Below are positions 34,655 through 43,648 of a stretch of DNA of 64,000 nucleotides, in pieces. Made by a program: the position numbers and the translations under genes. How positions within the stretch are numbered: the stretch's first letter is position 1; each line of letters begins with the position of its first letter. This DNA is from Alkalimonas cellulosilytica (GTDB lineage Bacteria; Pseudomonadota; Gammaproteobacteria; Enterobacterales; Alteromonadaceae), in contig NZ_JAUHLI010000008.1 of assembly GCF_036325985.1 (NCBI RefSeq), positions 152,145 to 216,144 on the forward strand, read 5' to 3'. The notes below the pieces were generated by a model. It ran no database searches. It was not told where the DNA came from and worked only from the letters and a program-made list of their open reading frames with translations.

Positions 34655-36751
34655 ATGCTGGAATCTTATGCCAGACTAACCCCAGGTGCTTTTTACCTGT
34701 TTCAAAGCGATGCCTTTGGCCGCTACAGCTTGCCTGCAATCAGTGAGCAAATTCAAGCCATTTTAGGCTTTGATGCCGGCACCTTAAGCCAAAATCCACA
34801 ACTATTTTTTGACCGTCTGCACCCGGATGATCGGGCCCGGGTTCATGCCTATATTCAACAGTCCAGGCAAGATTTGAGCAGCTTTCACTGCGAATACCGT
34901 ATTCAACACCAGGCAGGTCAGTGGGTTTGGCTTGCTTCACATTCTGAGCCTGAACAATTGGCAGGCAACATCATTTTATGGCGTGGATTTTTGTATGACA
35001 TCAGTGCACAAAAAAACGCAGAGTTACAGCTGCAGCAATCCATCCAGTCTTCCATAGCCCTTTTGAATCATATTATGGATGCGGTGATTAGTATCGATGA
35101 GCAAGGAATTATCCTGAGTTTTAACCGCTCAGCTGAGCTGTTGCTCGGTTATCAGGAGAGTGAAGCTGTAGGACAGAATATCAGCCTGATCATGCCCGAA
35201 CATCATGCGCAACAACACGATGGTTACCTTGAACGGTACAAACAACATAAAGTCGCCAAAATCGTAGGCAACACACGAAAACTAGAGGCTCAGCACAAAG
35301 ATGGGCATTTAATCCCAATCGAGCTGCGGGTGAACGAGATCCAGGATAGTTTAGGTAAACGTTTTCTGGGGGTACTTCGTGATCTTTCCGAGCAACAACA
35401 ACAATCTAAGCTCATTAACCAATTAACACACCGGGATCCTTTGACGCTTCTTCCCAACCGAATGGCCTTTGTGGATGAGCTATCTAAAATATCAAACCAC
35501 TTTGAACTCAATACTACATCGTATGGTTTGTACTTACTAAACATCGACAACTTCAAACAACTCAATAGTGTTCATGGCCGTCAGTTTTGTGACAGAATTT
35601 TGCTTAAAGTCGCCAAGCGATTGCAACAATACAGTACAGATGCAACTAAGCTGGCAAGAGTGGGTGGCGACGAGTTTGCATTACTGATTGCCCTTCCCAA
35701 TAGCAAGGCAACTGGGCTTAAAAAAATAGCTTGCAAACAAGCTCGTCAACTGTTGCAGCTCTATGACACCCCAATTCAGTGGAATGAAAAAAGCTGTTTA
35801 ATTAGCCTATCGATTGGTGTGTGTCTGATTGAGCCATCAATGAATAGCGAGCAATCATTGCAATATGCTGAAACGGCAGTCAAATATGCCAAACAGCAAG
35901 GCAAAAATAGTTATCAAATTTTCACATCAGAGCTAGAGAACAAACACAACTCAGAGTCAGTGCTGGCAGTGGATTTGCGACACGCGATAGAGCTGGATCA
36001 GTTAGAAGTGCATCTGCAGGGGCAGTTTGATGTGAACGAGCGCCTTATCGGTGCCGAGGCATTACTGCGGTGGCAGCATCCAACGAAAGGCCAGATCCCA
36101 CCTGGGGTTTTTATCCCTCTGGCGGAAGAGTCTGGTTTGATTGTCGCGATTGGCCGCTGGCTCATCGAAGAAAGCGGAAAAATTCTTCATCGCTGGAAAC
36201 ATAGCCCGCAAAGCCGCGACTTAAAACTGGCCATCAACATCAGCTCACGCCAATTCAGTGATCCATCCTTCATCAAAGACCTGTTAAACTGCCAGATGCG
36301 GTATCAGTTCACGGCAAGTCAATTACATCTGGAGCTCACCGAAAGCCTGTTAATTAACAATGCTGCAGAGGTAGCTTCCACCATGATGAAGTTAAATGGG
36401 CGAGGCTTTACCTTTTCTCTGGATGATTTTGGTACCGGCTATTCTTCTCTTGCATACCTGAAGCACCTACCACTGCAAACGCTGAAAATTGATCGAAGCT
36501 TTGTAAATGATATACATGTCAACCAAAATGATTCACTCATCGCCAGAAGTATCATATCGCTGGCACACAACATGGGGCTGGATGTCATCGCTGAAGGTGT
36601 CGAAACCAAAGAGCAGTTAAATGCACTCAGATCAATGGGCTGCACCTGTTTCCAGGGTTACTTTTTTCAGCATCCTGAATCCATCGAGACCTTTACTAAA
36701 CGATACCTTGAACCTGAAAAGCCAAAGTGGGGCTTGGGTTCTGTTGGCTAA
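34655..36751 (+). CDS. PAS-PAS-GGDEF-EAL cyclic-di-GMP protein
   Basis: A 698-residue protein with no membrane segment. A first PAS-like domain (about 15-130) and a second PAS with a PAC segment (140-260) are followed by GGDEF (motif GGDEF 337-341, intact) and EAL (EALLRW at 468-473, intact). The motifs ELTESLLI, SLDDFGTGYSSL, LKIDRSF and IAEGVETKEQ suggest a working phosphodiesterase. With both motifs intact it could make or break c-di-GMP. AAGGAG lies seven bases before the ATG. The second half is visibly richer in A and T than nearby genes. It lies 50 bases after the chemoreceptor gene. Confidence 0.9.
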   Translation: MLESYARLTPGAFYLFQSDAFGRYSLPAISEQIQAILGFDAGTLSQNPQLFFDRLHPDDRARVHAYIQQSRQDLSSFHCEYRIQHQAGQWVWLASHSEPEQLAGNIILWRGFLYDISAQKNAELQLQQSIQSSIALLNHIMDAVISIDEQGIILSFNRSAELLLGYQESEAVGQNISLIMPEHHAQQHDGYLERYKQHKVAKIVGNTRKLEAQHKDGHLIPIELRVNEIQDSLGKRFLGVLRDLSEQQQQSKLINQLTHRDPLTLLPNRMAFVDELSKISNHFELNTTSYGLYLLNIDNFKQLNSVHGRQFCDRILLKVAKRLQQYSTDATKLARVGGDEFALLIALPNSKATGLKKIACKQARQLLQLYDTPIQWNEKSCLISLSIGVCLIEPSMNSEQSLQYAETAVKYAKQQGKNSYQIFTSELENKHNSESVLAVDLRHAIELDQLEVHLQGQFDVNERLIGAEALLRWQHPTKGQIPPGVFIPLAEESGLIVAIGRWLIEESGKILHRWKHSPQSRDLKLAINISSRQFSDPSFIKDLLNCQMRYQFTASQLHLELTESLLINNAAEVASTMMKLNGRGFTFSLDDFGTGYSSLAYLKHLPLQTLKIDRSFVNDIHVNQNDSLIARSIISLAHNMGLDVIAEGVETKEQLNALRSMGCTCFQGYFFQHPESIETFTKRYLEPEKPKWGLGSVG

Positions 36752-36772
36752 AAGCCAATCACACAAGAAAAC

Positions 36773-36800
36773 AAAAACGGCAGCCAGTGCTGCCGTTTTT
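36773..36800. terminator. Bidirectional terminator
   Basis: AAAAACGGCAGC, loop CAGT, GCTGCCGTTTTT: a perfect 12-bp stem with T-runs on both strands. It ends both the GGDEF-EAL gene and the convergent folE. Confidence 0.93.
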
Positions 36801-36807
36801 GTAGGGA

Positions 36808-37455
36808 TTAACTTAACCGTGAAAAAAACTCGGAACGGGTACGGGCGTCTTCGCGAAATGAACCACCAAGGGCAGTGGTTTGGGTTTTGGAATTGGTATC
36901 CATCACCCCACGCGCTTTAACACAGTAATGCACCGCTTCAATGCTAACCGCTACGTTATCCGTTTCCAGCAAGGTTTGCAGCGCTACCAGCACCTGCTCG
37001 GTTAAACGCTCCTGCACCTGAGGGCGCTGGGCAAAAAAGCGGACAATGCGGTTGATTTTTGACAGGCCAATCACTTTGGTCTCTGGGATGTAAGCGACTG
37101 TAGCCGTACCATCTATGGTAATAAAGTGATGCTCACAAGTGCTGGACACGCTGATATCCCGTACCTTGATCATCTCTTTGACCTTCATTTTGTTGTCAAT
37201 TTGAGTGACTTTCGGGAAGTTGCGGTAATCCAGGCCCGAGAAGATTTCATCGACATACATCTTGGCGATGCGATGTGGCGTTTCGGCCAGGCTGTCGTCG
37301 GCCAAGTCCAGGCCCAGGGTTTGCACCACGTCCTTCATGAGCGCCGAAATTTTCTGGTACTTCTGATCGCGGCTCAGGCCAGTCTCCAGCATCGGAGTTT
37401 CCAGACCTTTTTCCTCGAGTGCGCTACGAACGCGAATGGCTTCTTCAGATAACAT
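36808..37455 (-). CDS. folE: GTP cyclohydrolase I
   Basis: A 215-residue enzyme that starts folate (pterin) synthesis by converting GTP to dihydroneopterin triphosphate. Zinc ligands are in SSTCEHHF (Cys and His) and HYCVKARGV. The GTP-binding segments VIGLSKINRIVRFFAQRPQ and SFREDARTRSEFF are present. Length is near E. coli FolE (222). It has its own promoter upstream and ends at the bidirectional terminator. Confidence 0.96.
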   Translation of the reverse strand: MLSEEAIRVRSALEEKGLETPMLETGLSRDQKYQKISALMKDVVQTLGLDLADDSLAETPHRIAKMYVDEIFSGLDYRNFPKVTQIDNKMKVKEMIKVRDISVSSTCEHHFITIDGTATVAYIPETKVIGLSKINRIVRFFAQRPQVQERLTEQVLVALQTLLETDNVAVSIEAVHYCVKARGVMDTNSKTQTTALGGSFREDARTRSEFFSRLS

Positions 37456-37546
37456 AGCTTTTCCAAAACAAGGGGATCTTCCCCTTTATACAGCGGCGCC
37501 CTGTGGCCGGTTCAACCGGAAGCTGCCACGGGTGCAAATAAACCGC

Positions 37547-37900
37547 TTATTGTACCAGACGAAGCGCAGCCAGCAAAACAGTTGGCTCTACCTCAGGGCC
37601 GCTCAGCTCGCTGTCCCAGTTGGTGCCAATCAACAGGCCGTCATCGTACATTTCTTTTAACCAGCCATCACAGAACACATCCAGTGGGATAGCTTCAGGC
37701 TGATAACTGGCCCACTCATCGCTACAATGCGCTTTGGCATCGGCTTCAGAGGACCAAAACGGGATCACATCGGTTTCTTCGTATTCAACCGACTCCACCA
37801 CCAATAAGTCTTCACCTTCGGCGAGCGCATAGACCACGCCATTGGTTTTTGCGGCTTCGACAAACTGTTGGTATTTCGGATCGTGCTGTGCTTCAGACAT
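37547..37900 (-). CDS. DUF2750 family protein
   Basis: A 117-residue acidic cytoplasmic protein of DUF2750. Family features are VIPFWSSEADAKAHCSDEWASYQPEAIPLDVFCDGWL split over the middle and a C-terminal GTNWDSELSGPEVEP. No catalytic motif is known. It diverges from ettA by 144 bases, and folE lies 92 bases downstream on the same strand. Confidence 0.78.
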   Translation of the reverse strand: MSEAQHDPKYQQFVEAAKTNGVVYALAEGEDLLVVESVEYEETDVIPFWSSEADAKAHCSDEWASYQPEAIPLDVFCDGWLKEMYDDGLLIGTNWDSELSGPEVEPTVLLAALRLVQ

Positions 37901-38044
37901 AAGGCTTCACAAAGTTGGCTGCAATACCGCCTATTAGAACAGAAATCAGGGGCAAAGTGCCAGTGTTATCGGCTTGGTTGTGACTTCACGCCCTGTCTGA
38001 AATCACGTACAATCTCTGCAATTGCAACCAATGATGTGGACGCT

Positions 38045-39706
38045 ATGGCACAGTACATTTACACCATGCATCGGGTCTCGAAAGTAGTCCCACCGAAAAA
38101 AACCATTTTAAAAGATATTTCGCTGTCGTTTTTCCCTGGCGCCAAGATTGGTGTGCTGGGTTTAAATGGCGCCGGTAAATCCACTCTGCTTCGCATTATG
38201 GCTGGGGTAGATCAGGATTTTGAAGGCGAAGCCCGGCCACTGACCGGCACCAAAATTGGCTATTTGCCGCAAGAGCCTCAGCTGGATACCAGCAAAACTG
38301 TACGGGAAATCGTTGAAGAAGCGGTGGCTGATGTAAAGCAAGCCTTCAGCCGGCTGGATGAAGTCTATGCCGCTTATGCCGATGAAAATGCCGATTTTGA
38401 TGCGCTGGCTAAAGAGCAAGGCGAGCTGGAAGCCTTAATTCAGGCTAAAGACGGTCATAACCTCGACAATACGCTGGAGCGGGCGGCTGATGCCCTGCGC
38501 CTGCCGGCCTGGGATGCCAAAATTGAGCATTTATCCGGTGGTGAGCGACGCCGGGTGGCTATTTGCCGCTTGCTGTTAGAGCGCCCGGATATGCTGTTAC
38601 TCGACGAGCCGACCAACCACCTGGATGCCGAGTCGGTAGCTTGGCTGGAACGCTTCCTGCACGATTACCCAGGTACTGTGGTAGCCATTACCCACGACCG
38701 TTATTTCCTCGACAATGTTGCTGGCTGGATTTTGGAGCTGGACCGTGGCTACGGCATTCCATGGGAAGGCAACTACTCGTCCTGGCTGGAGCAAAAAGAA
38801 GCCCGCCTGGCGCAGGAAGAGCGCAGCGAGCAGGCCCGCCAGCGCTCCATTAAACAGGAATTGGAGTGGGTGCGCACCAACCCGAAAGGACGTCATGCCA
38901 AGAGCAAGGCGCGGATGGCCCGCTTTGAAGAATTGCAAAACTCCGACTTTCAAAAGCGCAATGAAACCAACGAGCTGTTTATTCCACCTGGTCCGCGCCT
39001 TGGGGACAAGGTACTGGAAGTCAGCCACCTGCGTAAAAGCTTCGGCGATCGCTTGCTGATTGAAGATTTAAGCTTCAGCATCCCCAAAGGCGCTATTGTC
39101 GGCATTATCGGCCCGAACGGTGCCGGTAAATCGACGCTGTTTAAGATGATCACCGGCTCCGAGCAGCCAGACTCCGGCAGCATTGAGCTTGGCGATACCG
39201 TGCAGGTGGCGTCGGTTGAGCAGTTCCGTGACAGCATGAACGCCAAAAACACGGTTTGGCAGGAAATCTCCGATGGCCAGGACATCCTGCAGATTGGTAA
39301 TTTTCAGCTGCAGAGCCGGGCTTATGTCGGTCGCTTTAACTTTAAAGGCAACGATCAGCAAAAGTTTATCGGTGATTTATCCGGTGGTGAGCGCAACCGG
39401 GTGCATTTGGCCAAGCTACTGCGCGCCGGTGGCAACATGCTGCTGCTGGATGAGCCCACCAACGATTTGGACGTGGAAACGCTGCGGGCTTTAGAAAATG
39501 CCTTGCTGGACTTCCCGGGCTGCGCCATGGTGATCTCGCACGATCGTTGGTTCCTCGATCGTATCGCCACCCATATCCTGGATTACCGCGATGAAGGTCA
39601 GGTCAATTTCTACGAGGGCAACTACTCGGATTACGAAGCCTGGATGAAAGAGACGCTGGGTGCTCAGGCGCTGGAGCCGCACCGCATCAAGTACAAGAAG
39701 ATCTAA
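38045..39706 (+). CDS. ettA: Energy-dependent translational throttle protein EttA
   Basis: A 553-residue ABC-F protein. Two ATPase domains: Walker A GLNGAGKST and GPNGAGKST, signatures LSGGERRRVAICRLL and LSGGERNRVHLAKLL, Walker B MLLLDEPTNHLD and MLLLDEPTNDLD. The linker between them holds the P-site tRNA interaction arm (SIKQELEWVRTNPKGRHAKSKARMARFEEL, read in parts). EttA binds the ribosomal E site and responds to the ATP/ADP ratio, gating the first peptide bond. ATG 38045 matches E. coli EttA (MAQYIYTMHRVSKVV); the open frame to 37868 is not coding. Confidence 0.97.
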   Translation: MAQYIYTMHRVSKVVPPKKTILKDISLSFFPGAKIGVLGLNGAGKSTLLRIMAGVDQDFEGEARPLTGTKIGYLPQEPQLDTSKTVREIVEEAVADVKQAFSRLDEVYAAYADENADFDALAKEQGELEALIQAKDGHNLDNTLERAADALRLPAWDAKIEHLSGGERRRVAICRLLLERPDMLLLDEPTNHLDAESVAWLERFLHDYPGTVVAITHDRYFLDNVAGWILELDRGYGIPWEGNYSSWLEQKEARLAQEERSEQARQRSIKQELEWVRTNPKGRHAKSKARMARFEELQNSDFQKRNETNELFIPPGPRLGDKVLEVSHLRKSFGDRLLIEDLSFSIPKGAIVGIIGPNGAGKSTLFKMITGSEQPDSGSIELGDTVQVASVEQFRDSMNAKNTVWQEISDGQDILQIGNFQLQSRAYVGRFNFKGNDQQKFIGDLSGGERNRVHLAKLLRAGGNMLLLDEPTNDLDVETLRALENALLDFPGCAMVISHDRWFLDRIATHILDYRDEGQVNFYEGNYSDYEAWMKETLGAQALEPHRIKYKKI

Positions 39707-39722
39707 GCCATACAGGCACAAT

Positions 39723-39757
39723 AGCCACGCTCTACTCCGGGCGTGGCTGTTTTTTTT
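39723..39757 (+). terminator. ettA terminator
   Basis: AGCCACGC (39723-39730), ten-base loop, GCGTGGCT (39741-39748), then G and eight T. The stem overlaps the last bases of the convergent CBS gene. Confidence 0.9.
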
Positions 39758-40154
39758 CCAACGCCTTCATAATATCGCGCCAGCTTAAGATACCCAGCGG
39801 CCGGTTAAAACTGTCGACCACCGGAATGCAGGACACCCCTTCACGGTTAAACAGCCGCACGGCGTCTATCACCTCTGCCCCTACTGACAAACTAATCGGT
39901 TGGCGATGCATCACCTGATGCACACGTTTCTTTAGTGTGGCCAGATCTTTGGTGGTCTCAGCGGCAGTGCCAAGATTTGGGCTTAGCGCTTTAAACAGAT
40001 CCCGATCAGAAATCACGCCCATTAATTGCTGATTATCCACCACCAGCAAGTGATGAAATTTCACCTGATCGAAAATCTCTTTCACCACCGCCAGGGTATC
40101 ATCCGGGGAGACACTGACCGGGTTACGGCTCATCAATTGAGTGATTGCAGGCAT
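39732..40154 (-). CDS. CBS-pair protein
   Basis: A 140-residue protein consisting of two CBS motifs (residues about 5-60 and 70-130), ending near GILSWRDIMKALEK. CBS pairs bind adenine nucleotides such as AMP or ATP and act as energy sensors. Nothing else is attached, so it is presumably a regulator for another protein. The ATG at 40154 is chosen because MPAITQLMSRNPVSVSPDDTL is the usual start of stand-alone CBS proteins; the open frame to 40235 crosses the upstream terminator. Confidence 0.85.
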   Translation of the reverse strand: MPAITQLMSRNPVSVSPDDTLAVVKEIFDQVKFHHLLVVDNQQLMGVISDRDLFKALSPNLGTAAETTKDLATLKKRVHQVMHRQPISLSVGAEVIDAVRLFNREGVSCIPVVDSFNRPLGILSWRDIMKALEKKQPRPE

Positions 40155-40205
40155 GTGCAGCTTTCCTGTGGTGCAATAGGATTTAAGTGTATGATCATCT
40201 GCCAG

Positions 40206-40253
40206 AAAAACAAAAGCCGCAGCACTACCTATCAAGGAGTAGCTACGGCTTTT
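40206..40253 (-). terminator. Terminator after the aminotransferase gene
   Basis: On the minus strand AAAAGCCG (40246-40253) pairs with CGGCTTTT (40212-40219), with further pairing (AGCTACT/AGTGCT) in the loop, followed by G and TTTTT. It ends the aspC-like gene before the CBS gene. Confidence 0.8.
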
Positions 40254-40269
40254 TGCAAGCCAATACGAC

Positions 40270-41463
40270 TTACTTCAGCACGGTGGCAACCGACTTGGCA
40301 AAATAATCGATGTTGCTGTGGTTCAAGCCGGCAATACTAACCCGGCTGGAGCCCACCATGTAAATGCTGAACTCATCCCGCAAGCGGTCGATTTGCGCTT
40401 TGTTGATCCCCAGGAAGCTGAACATCCCATGCTGACGGGTAATAAAGCTGAAATCCTGTGCAATGCCCTCGGCTTTGAATTTATCCACGATCAGCTGGCG
40501 GTAATCGTTGATGCGGTTGCGCATTTCTGCCAGCTCCTGATGCCACAGTGTGGTCAGTTCATTGCTATCCAGAATATGACTGACAATGATAGCGCCATGC
40601 GCCGGTGGCATCGAGTAAATACTACGCACAACGCTTAATAACACCGAGCGGGCGGTTTCGGCGGTCTTGGTGTGCTCTGCCAGCAAAGTACAGGCACCGA
40701 TACGCTCACGGTACAAGCCAAAATTCTTCGAGCAGGAGCTGCACAAAATCAGTTCAGGCACTTCCGCTGCCAAGTGACGCAGACCAGCAGCATCTTCATC
40801 CAAGCCAGTCCCAAAGCCCTGATAAGCCATATCGACCAGCGGGGTAAAGCCGCGTTCTTTCGCAAGCTCGGTAAAACGCTGCCACTGGGCGAAGGTTAAA
40901 TCCAGGCCACTTGGATTGTGGCAGCAAGCATGCACCAACACCACATCGCCAGGCTGTACTTCTGCCAACTCAGCAAACATGGCTTCTTCTTGCAAGCCTT
41001 TGCTGTTGTAATCGTAGTAGCTGTACTCTTTCACCTGCAAGCCAGCTGCCTGAAACAGAGAAATGTGATTGGCCCAGGTTGGCGTGGTGACCCAGATGGT
41101 CGCTGAAGGATTAGCACGCTTAATAAACTCGGCGGCAACCCGCAAGGCACCGGTACCCCCCGGGGTATGTGCGGTGGTCAGGCGACCAGCCAAAAGTGCG
41201 GGGTGCTCCTTGCCAAACGCCAACTGTTCAATATGCTGGTTAAAGCTGAGATCACCCGCCATGCCGATGTAGGTTTTGCTGTCTTCTTTGGCCAGACGCA
41301 GTGCTTCCGCTTTTTTCACACACTTGAGTACCGCCGTATGCCCTTGCTCGTCTTTGTATACCCCTACCCCCAAATCGATTTTATGTGGATTTGGATCTTG
41401 CTGATAAGCAGCCATCAGGCCAAGGATTGGATCGGTTGCCACCGGCTGTAACTGAGAAAACAT
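40270..41463 (-). CDS. Aspartate/aromatic amino acid aminotransferase
   Basis: A 397-residue PLP enzyme of the AspC/TyrB class I family. Schiff-base lysine is Lys246 in SSCSKNFGLYRERIG. The substrate arginine pairs and NPSGLDLT are in place (HACCHNPSG). It either makes aspartate from oxaloacetate or finishes Phe and Tyr synthesis. The sequence alone does not decide between AspC and TyrB, so no symbol is given. ATG 41463 has AGGTGAG five bases before it. It is 29 bases downstream of the GAF-protein gene and may be co-transcribed with it. Confidence 0.93.
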   Translation of the reverse strand: MFSQLQPVATDPILGLMAAYQQDPNPHKIDLGVGVYKDEQGHTAVLKCVKKAEALRLAKEDSKTYIGMAGDLSFNQHIEQLAFGKEHPALLAGRLTTAHTPGGTGALRVAAEFIKRANPSATIWVTTPTWANHISLFQAAGLQVKEYSYYDYNSKGLQEEAMFAELAEVQPGDVVLVHACCHNPSGLDLTFAQWQRFTELAKERGFTPLVDMAYQGFGTGLDEDAAGLRHLAAEVPELILCSSCSKNFGLYRERIGACTLLAEHTKTAETARSVLLSVVRSIYSMPPAHGAIIVSHILDSNELTTLWHQELAEMRNRINDYRQLIVDKFKAEGIAQDFSFITRQHGMFSFLGINKAQIDRLRDEFSIYMVGSSRVSIAGLNHSNIDYFAKSVATVLK

Positions 41464-41492
41464 AGTGCTCACCTGTTTTAATCACTGCATGG

Positions 41493-42206
41493 TTAGTCTG
41501 CTGCAGGCAAATAGGCCGGAACCATCAAACAAATGGCAATCAGCAGGGCCAGGGCAGCAGGGTTAAAGACGTCTTTTTGAAAAGCTTCGGCATCAATAAT
41601 GCCAACTATTCTGCCTGATTGGTCAAACAGAGGCAAACAGGCTTCGGCTAAAACTTTTGGATCGCAGGTGTAGTAATCACCACCCTGAGCCAGGTACTGT
41701 GGGATATCGTTGATCACCCGCGCCTTGCCCGTCAAACCAACGGTGCTGTTATTGCTCATGCGGGCAAACTCTGGCGTTAACGGGAATTCGGCCCGGGAAG
41801 GGGCGCCATAATACGCCAACTTCACCAGCACGGGCTGCTGCTCCTGATTGGTGCGTGCCTGGTAAATACCAAACCATTCCATACCGGTGCGCGCTTCAAA
41901 AGCCTGGCAAAACACCTGCAATCGCTGTAAAGCACGCTCCGTCTCCGGGCTCTTTCCGCCCAAAGTGGCAGCCAAATCATAAGGCTGTTCGGCCAATTGA
42001 CCAAACAGCGAGCAGGCCCCACCCTCACCTAATTCCGGCACCAAATAACTCCAGCACACTTCAGGCTGGACGGTCTCATCCAGAAAATGCTCCAACCACA
42101 ACACTTCCCGTTCAATTTCATGATCATCCAGCTGCCATACCGTATCCAAACCGGTATGCTGAATATAATGGCGGATTAATGGATTAAGCTGCGACAATTT
42201 AGACAT
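41493..42206 (-). CDS. GAF-domain protein
   Basis: A 237-residue cytoplasmic protein. The N-terminal half (SQLNPLIRHYIQHTGLD and following) is helical. The C-terminal half fits a GAF domain (about 95-230) with VINDIPQYLAQGGDYY, CLPLFDQSGRIVGIIDAEAF. GAF domains bind small ligands or, as in free methionine sulfoxide reductases, catalyse redox reactions; a cysteine-based active site is not clear here. It diverges from the YciH gene by 89 bases. The ATG at 42206 is preferred to the upstream extension, which has no ribosome site. Confidence 0.7.
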   Translation of the reverse strand: MSKLSQLNPLIRHYIQHTGLDTVWQLDDHEIEREVLWLEHFLDETVQPEVCWSYLVPELGEGGACSLFGQLAEQPYDLAATLGGKSPETERALQRLQVFCQAFEARTGMEWFGIYQARTNQEQQPVLVKLAYYGAPSRAEFPLTPEFARMSNNSTVGLTGKARVINDIPQYLAQGGDYYTCDPKVLAEACLPLFDQSGRIVGIIDAEAFQKDVFNPAALALLIAICLMVPAYLPAAD

Positions 42207-42295
42207 CCAGATTTCTAAAATATTAAGGCGCCATTCTAGGCAAAAAATGGCAAAATGCCAACAAGATTTACAGTAAGACATAAAGCGGAGCAGGC

Positions 42296-42691
42296 ATGAA
42301 TCGTAAAACGCTATCCCTGGCTGACTGGCAACAACAAGCCGGTATAAGCAACTCTTCTACTCCCGTTGCCGGAGAGGATCTGGTGTATAGCACCGGACAT
42401 GGCAAAATCATTGCAGAGAAACCAGAAAAACCGGACAGCATGGCTTTTGCAGATGGTAAGTTACGTCTGCAACGTCAGACCAAAAAACGCGGTGGTAAAG
42501 CCGTGATTGTGATCAGTGGCATTGCCGGCAATAGGGAGGCACTGCAAGCCGTGTGTAAAACATTAAAGCAGGCCTGTGCCTGCGGTGGTAGTGTCAAAGA
42601 CGGCAGTATTCTCTTGCAAAACGATCAGCGCGCTCAAGTTGAAGCCGCATTACAGAAGCTAGGTTATGCTACGATCTGGTCAGGTGGATAA
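42296..42691 (+). CDS. yciH: YciH/SUI1 family translation factor
   Basis: A 131-residue protein with a C-terminal SUI1 (eIF1-like) domain: RQTKKRGGKAVIVISGI, ACGGSVKDGSILLQNDQR and ALQKLGYA. Proteins of this type help start-codon choice in eukaryotes; the role of the bacterial ones is unclear. The first 45 residues look disordered. GGAG lies seven to eight bases before the ATG. Confidence 0.85.
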   Translation: MNRKTLSLADWQQQAGISNSSTPVAGEDLVYSTGHGKIIAEKPEKPDSMAFADGKLRLQRQTKKRGGKAVIVISGIAGNREALQAVCKTLKQACACGGSVKDGSILLQNDQRAQVEAALQKLGYATIWSGG

Positions 42692-42783
42692 GCGCTTAGC
42701 GATAGTGTCTAATTCCTTTACACCAGCAAGCCCGACCTGTGACAAAAAAATATAAACTAATGATAATAATAAAAATTAATTTT

Positions 42784-42799
42784 AGGCGTGATTTTTGCA
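42784..42799 (+). promoter_or_regulatory. Sigma-54-like promoter of the PEP-CTERM gene
   Basis: AGGCGTGATTTTTGCA has GG (42785-42786) and GC (42797-42798) exactly ten bases apart, the -24/-12 spacing of RpoN promoters, with a full TTGCA in the -12 element. The -24 element is weaker (AGGCGTG against TGGCACG). The start would be near 42810, 47 bases before the ATG. PEP-CTERM genes elsewhere are known to be controlled through RpoN and the PrsK/PrsR pair. Confidence 0.5.
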
Positions 42800-42856
42800 T
42801 TATAGATTGAAACACATTTAAATTCTCTAATTACGATCAATCATACGGAGTATGAC

Positions 42857-43579
42857 ATGAAAAAATTTCACGGCAGAACACTTGGTCTTGCTTTTGCAAC
42901 TTTATTTGCAGGCAGTGCTTTAGCATCACCTATTATTACCTTTACTGATGGCGTATCTTACACCACAGATAGCTTGACCGGCTTCACCACCAATGGCTCT
43001 CAAATGCATGGTATGAGCATTACTACCTGCTTTATCACCGGTGCTTGTGAAGAAATAATCTGGGACGGCACTGTCGGTATGGCTTCATACGGTGAAGCAA
43101 GAAGTTCCAACTGGTTGCTTTCGGTTAATGGCGATACCTTTGGTAACCCTTTCACCTTTGAAACCTTAAATGGCGATACTGCGATCACCAGCATCAGCAT
43201 TAATGGTCGTCCGGGAAATACAGTGTTTGATGTCATTCTAGACCCGGTCTTATCTCCTGGTTCAGCCCGAGGAAATCCTTTCACCTTGTTTGGTTCCAAT
43301 CCAGATCTTGCCAATTACACGGTGAATGTGAATTACACAGATCGCTTAGCTATTGGCGGCGTGTTTTATGGTGATTTGTACACTGTAATGAACATCGACT
43401 TTGGTGGTCAAGGATTTACCGGTAGTTTCAGATTTATTACTGACACCGATAACAATGATTTCGCTGGTGGTAGCCCTATCGTGCCAGTAGATCCAAACCC
43501 GGTACCATTACCAGGTACTTTGTTCCTGTTTGTTGCGGGCCTTGCTGGTTTGGGCTTACGTCGTAAACTAAGAAAATAA
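42857..43579 (+). CDS. PEP-CTERM sorting-domain exported protein
   Basis: A 240-residue secreted protein. Signal peptide 1-23 (ending ALA-SP), a beta-rich body rich in Gly, Thr, Asn and Asp, and at the end a PEP-CTERM signal: PVPLPGTLFLF, one membrane stretch, then LRRKLRK. Exosortase is expected to recognise this and attach or release the protein at the cell surface. The four Cys in the first half (TTCFITGACEE) may pair. It is probably part of the matrix or surface layer, as for other PEP-CTERM proteins tied to exopolysaccharide. The exosortase itself is not in this window. Confidence 0.85.
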   Translation: MKKFHGRTLGLAFATLFAGSALASPIITFTDGVSYTTDSLTGFTTNGSQMHGMSITTCFITGACEEIIWDGTVGMASYGEARSSNWLLSVNGDTFGNPFTFETLNGDTAITSISINGRPGNTVFDVILDPVLSPGSARGNPFTLFGSNPDLANYTVNVNYTDRLAIGGVFYGDLYTVMNIDFGGQGFTGSFRFITDTDNNDFAGGSPIVPVDPNPVPLPGTLFLFVAGLAGLGLRRKLRK

Positions 43580-43600
43580 TTAGTTCTTTCTTCAAAATGA

Positions 43601-43626
43601 AAACCCCTGCAATGCAGGGGTTTTTT
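43601..43626. terminator. Bidirectional terminator
   Basis: AAACCCCTGC, loop AAT, GCAGGGG then TTTTTT. The minus strand also ends in TTTT, so it serves both the PEP-CTERM gene and the convergent amidohydrolase gene. Confidence 0.92.
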
Positions 43627-43648
43627 ATGATACCTAACAGATGAACTG

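Noticed and set aside
37868..38044. Longer in-frame start for the EttA gene
   Set aside because: The upstream part has no similarity to EttA, and the ATG at 38045 matches the E. coli start; the extra 59 residues would overlap the DUF2750 start region.
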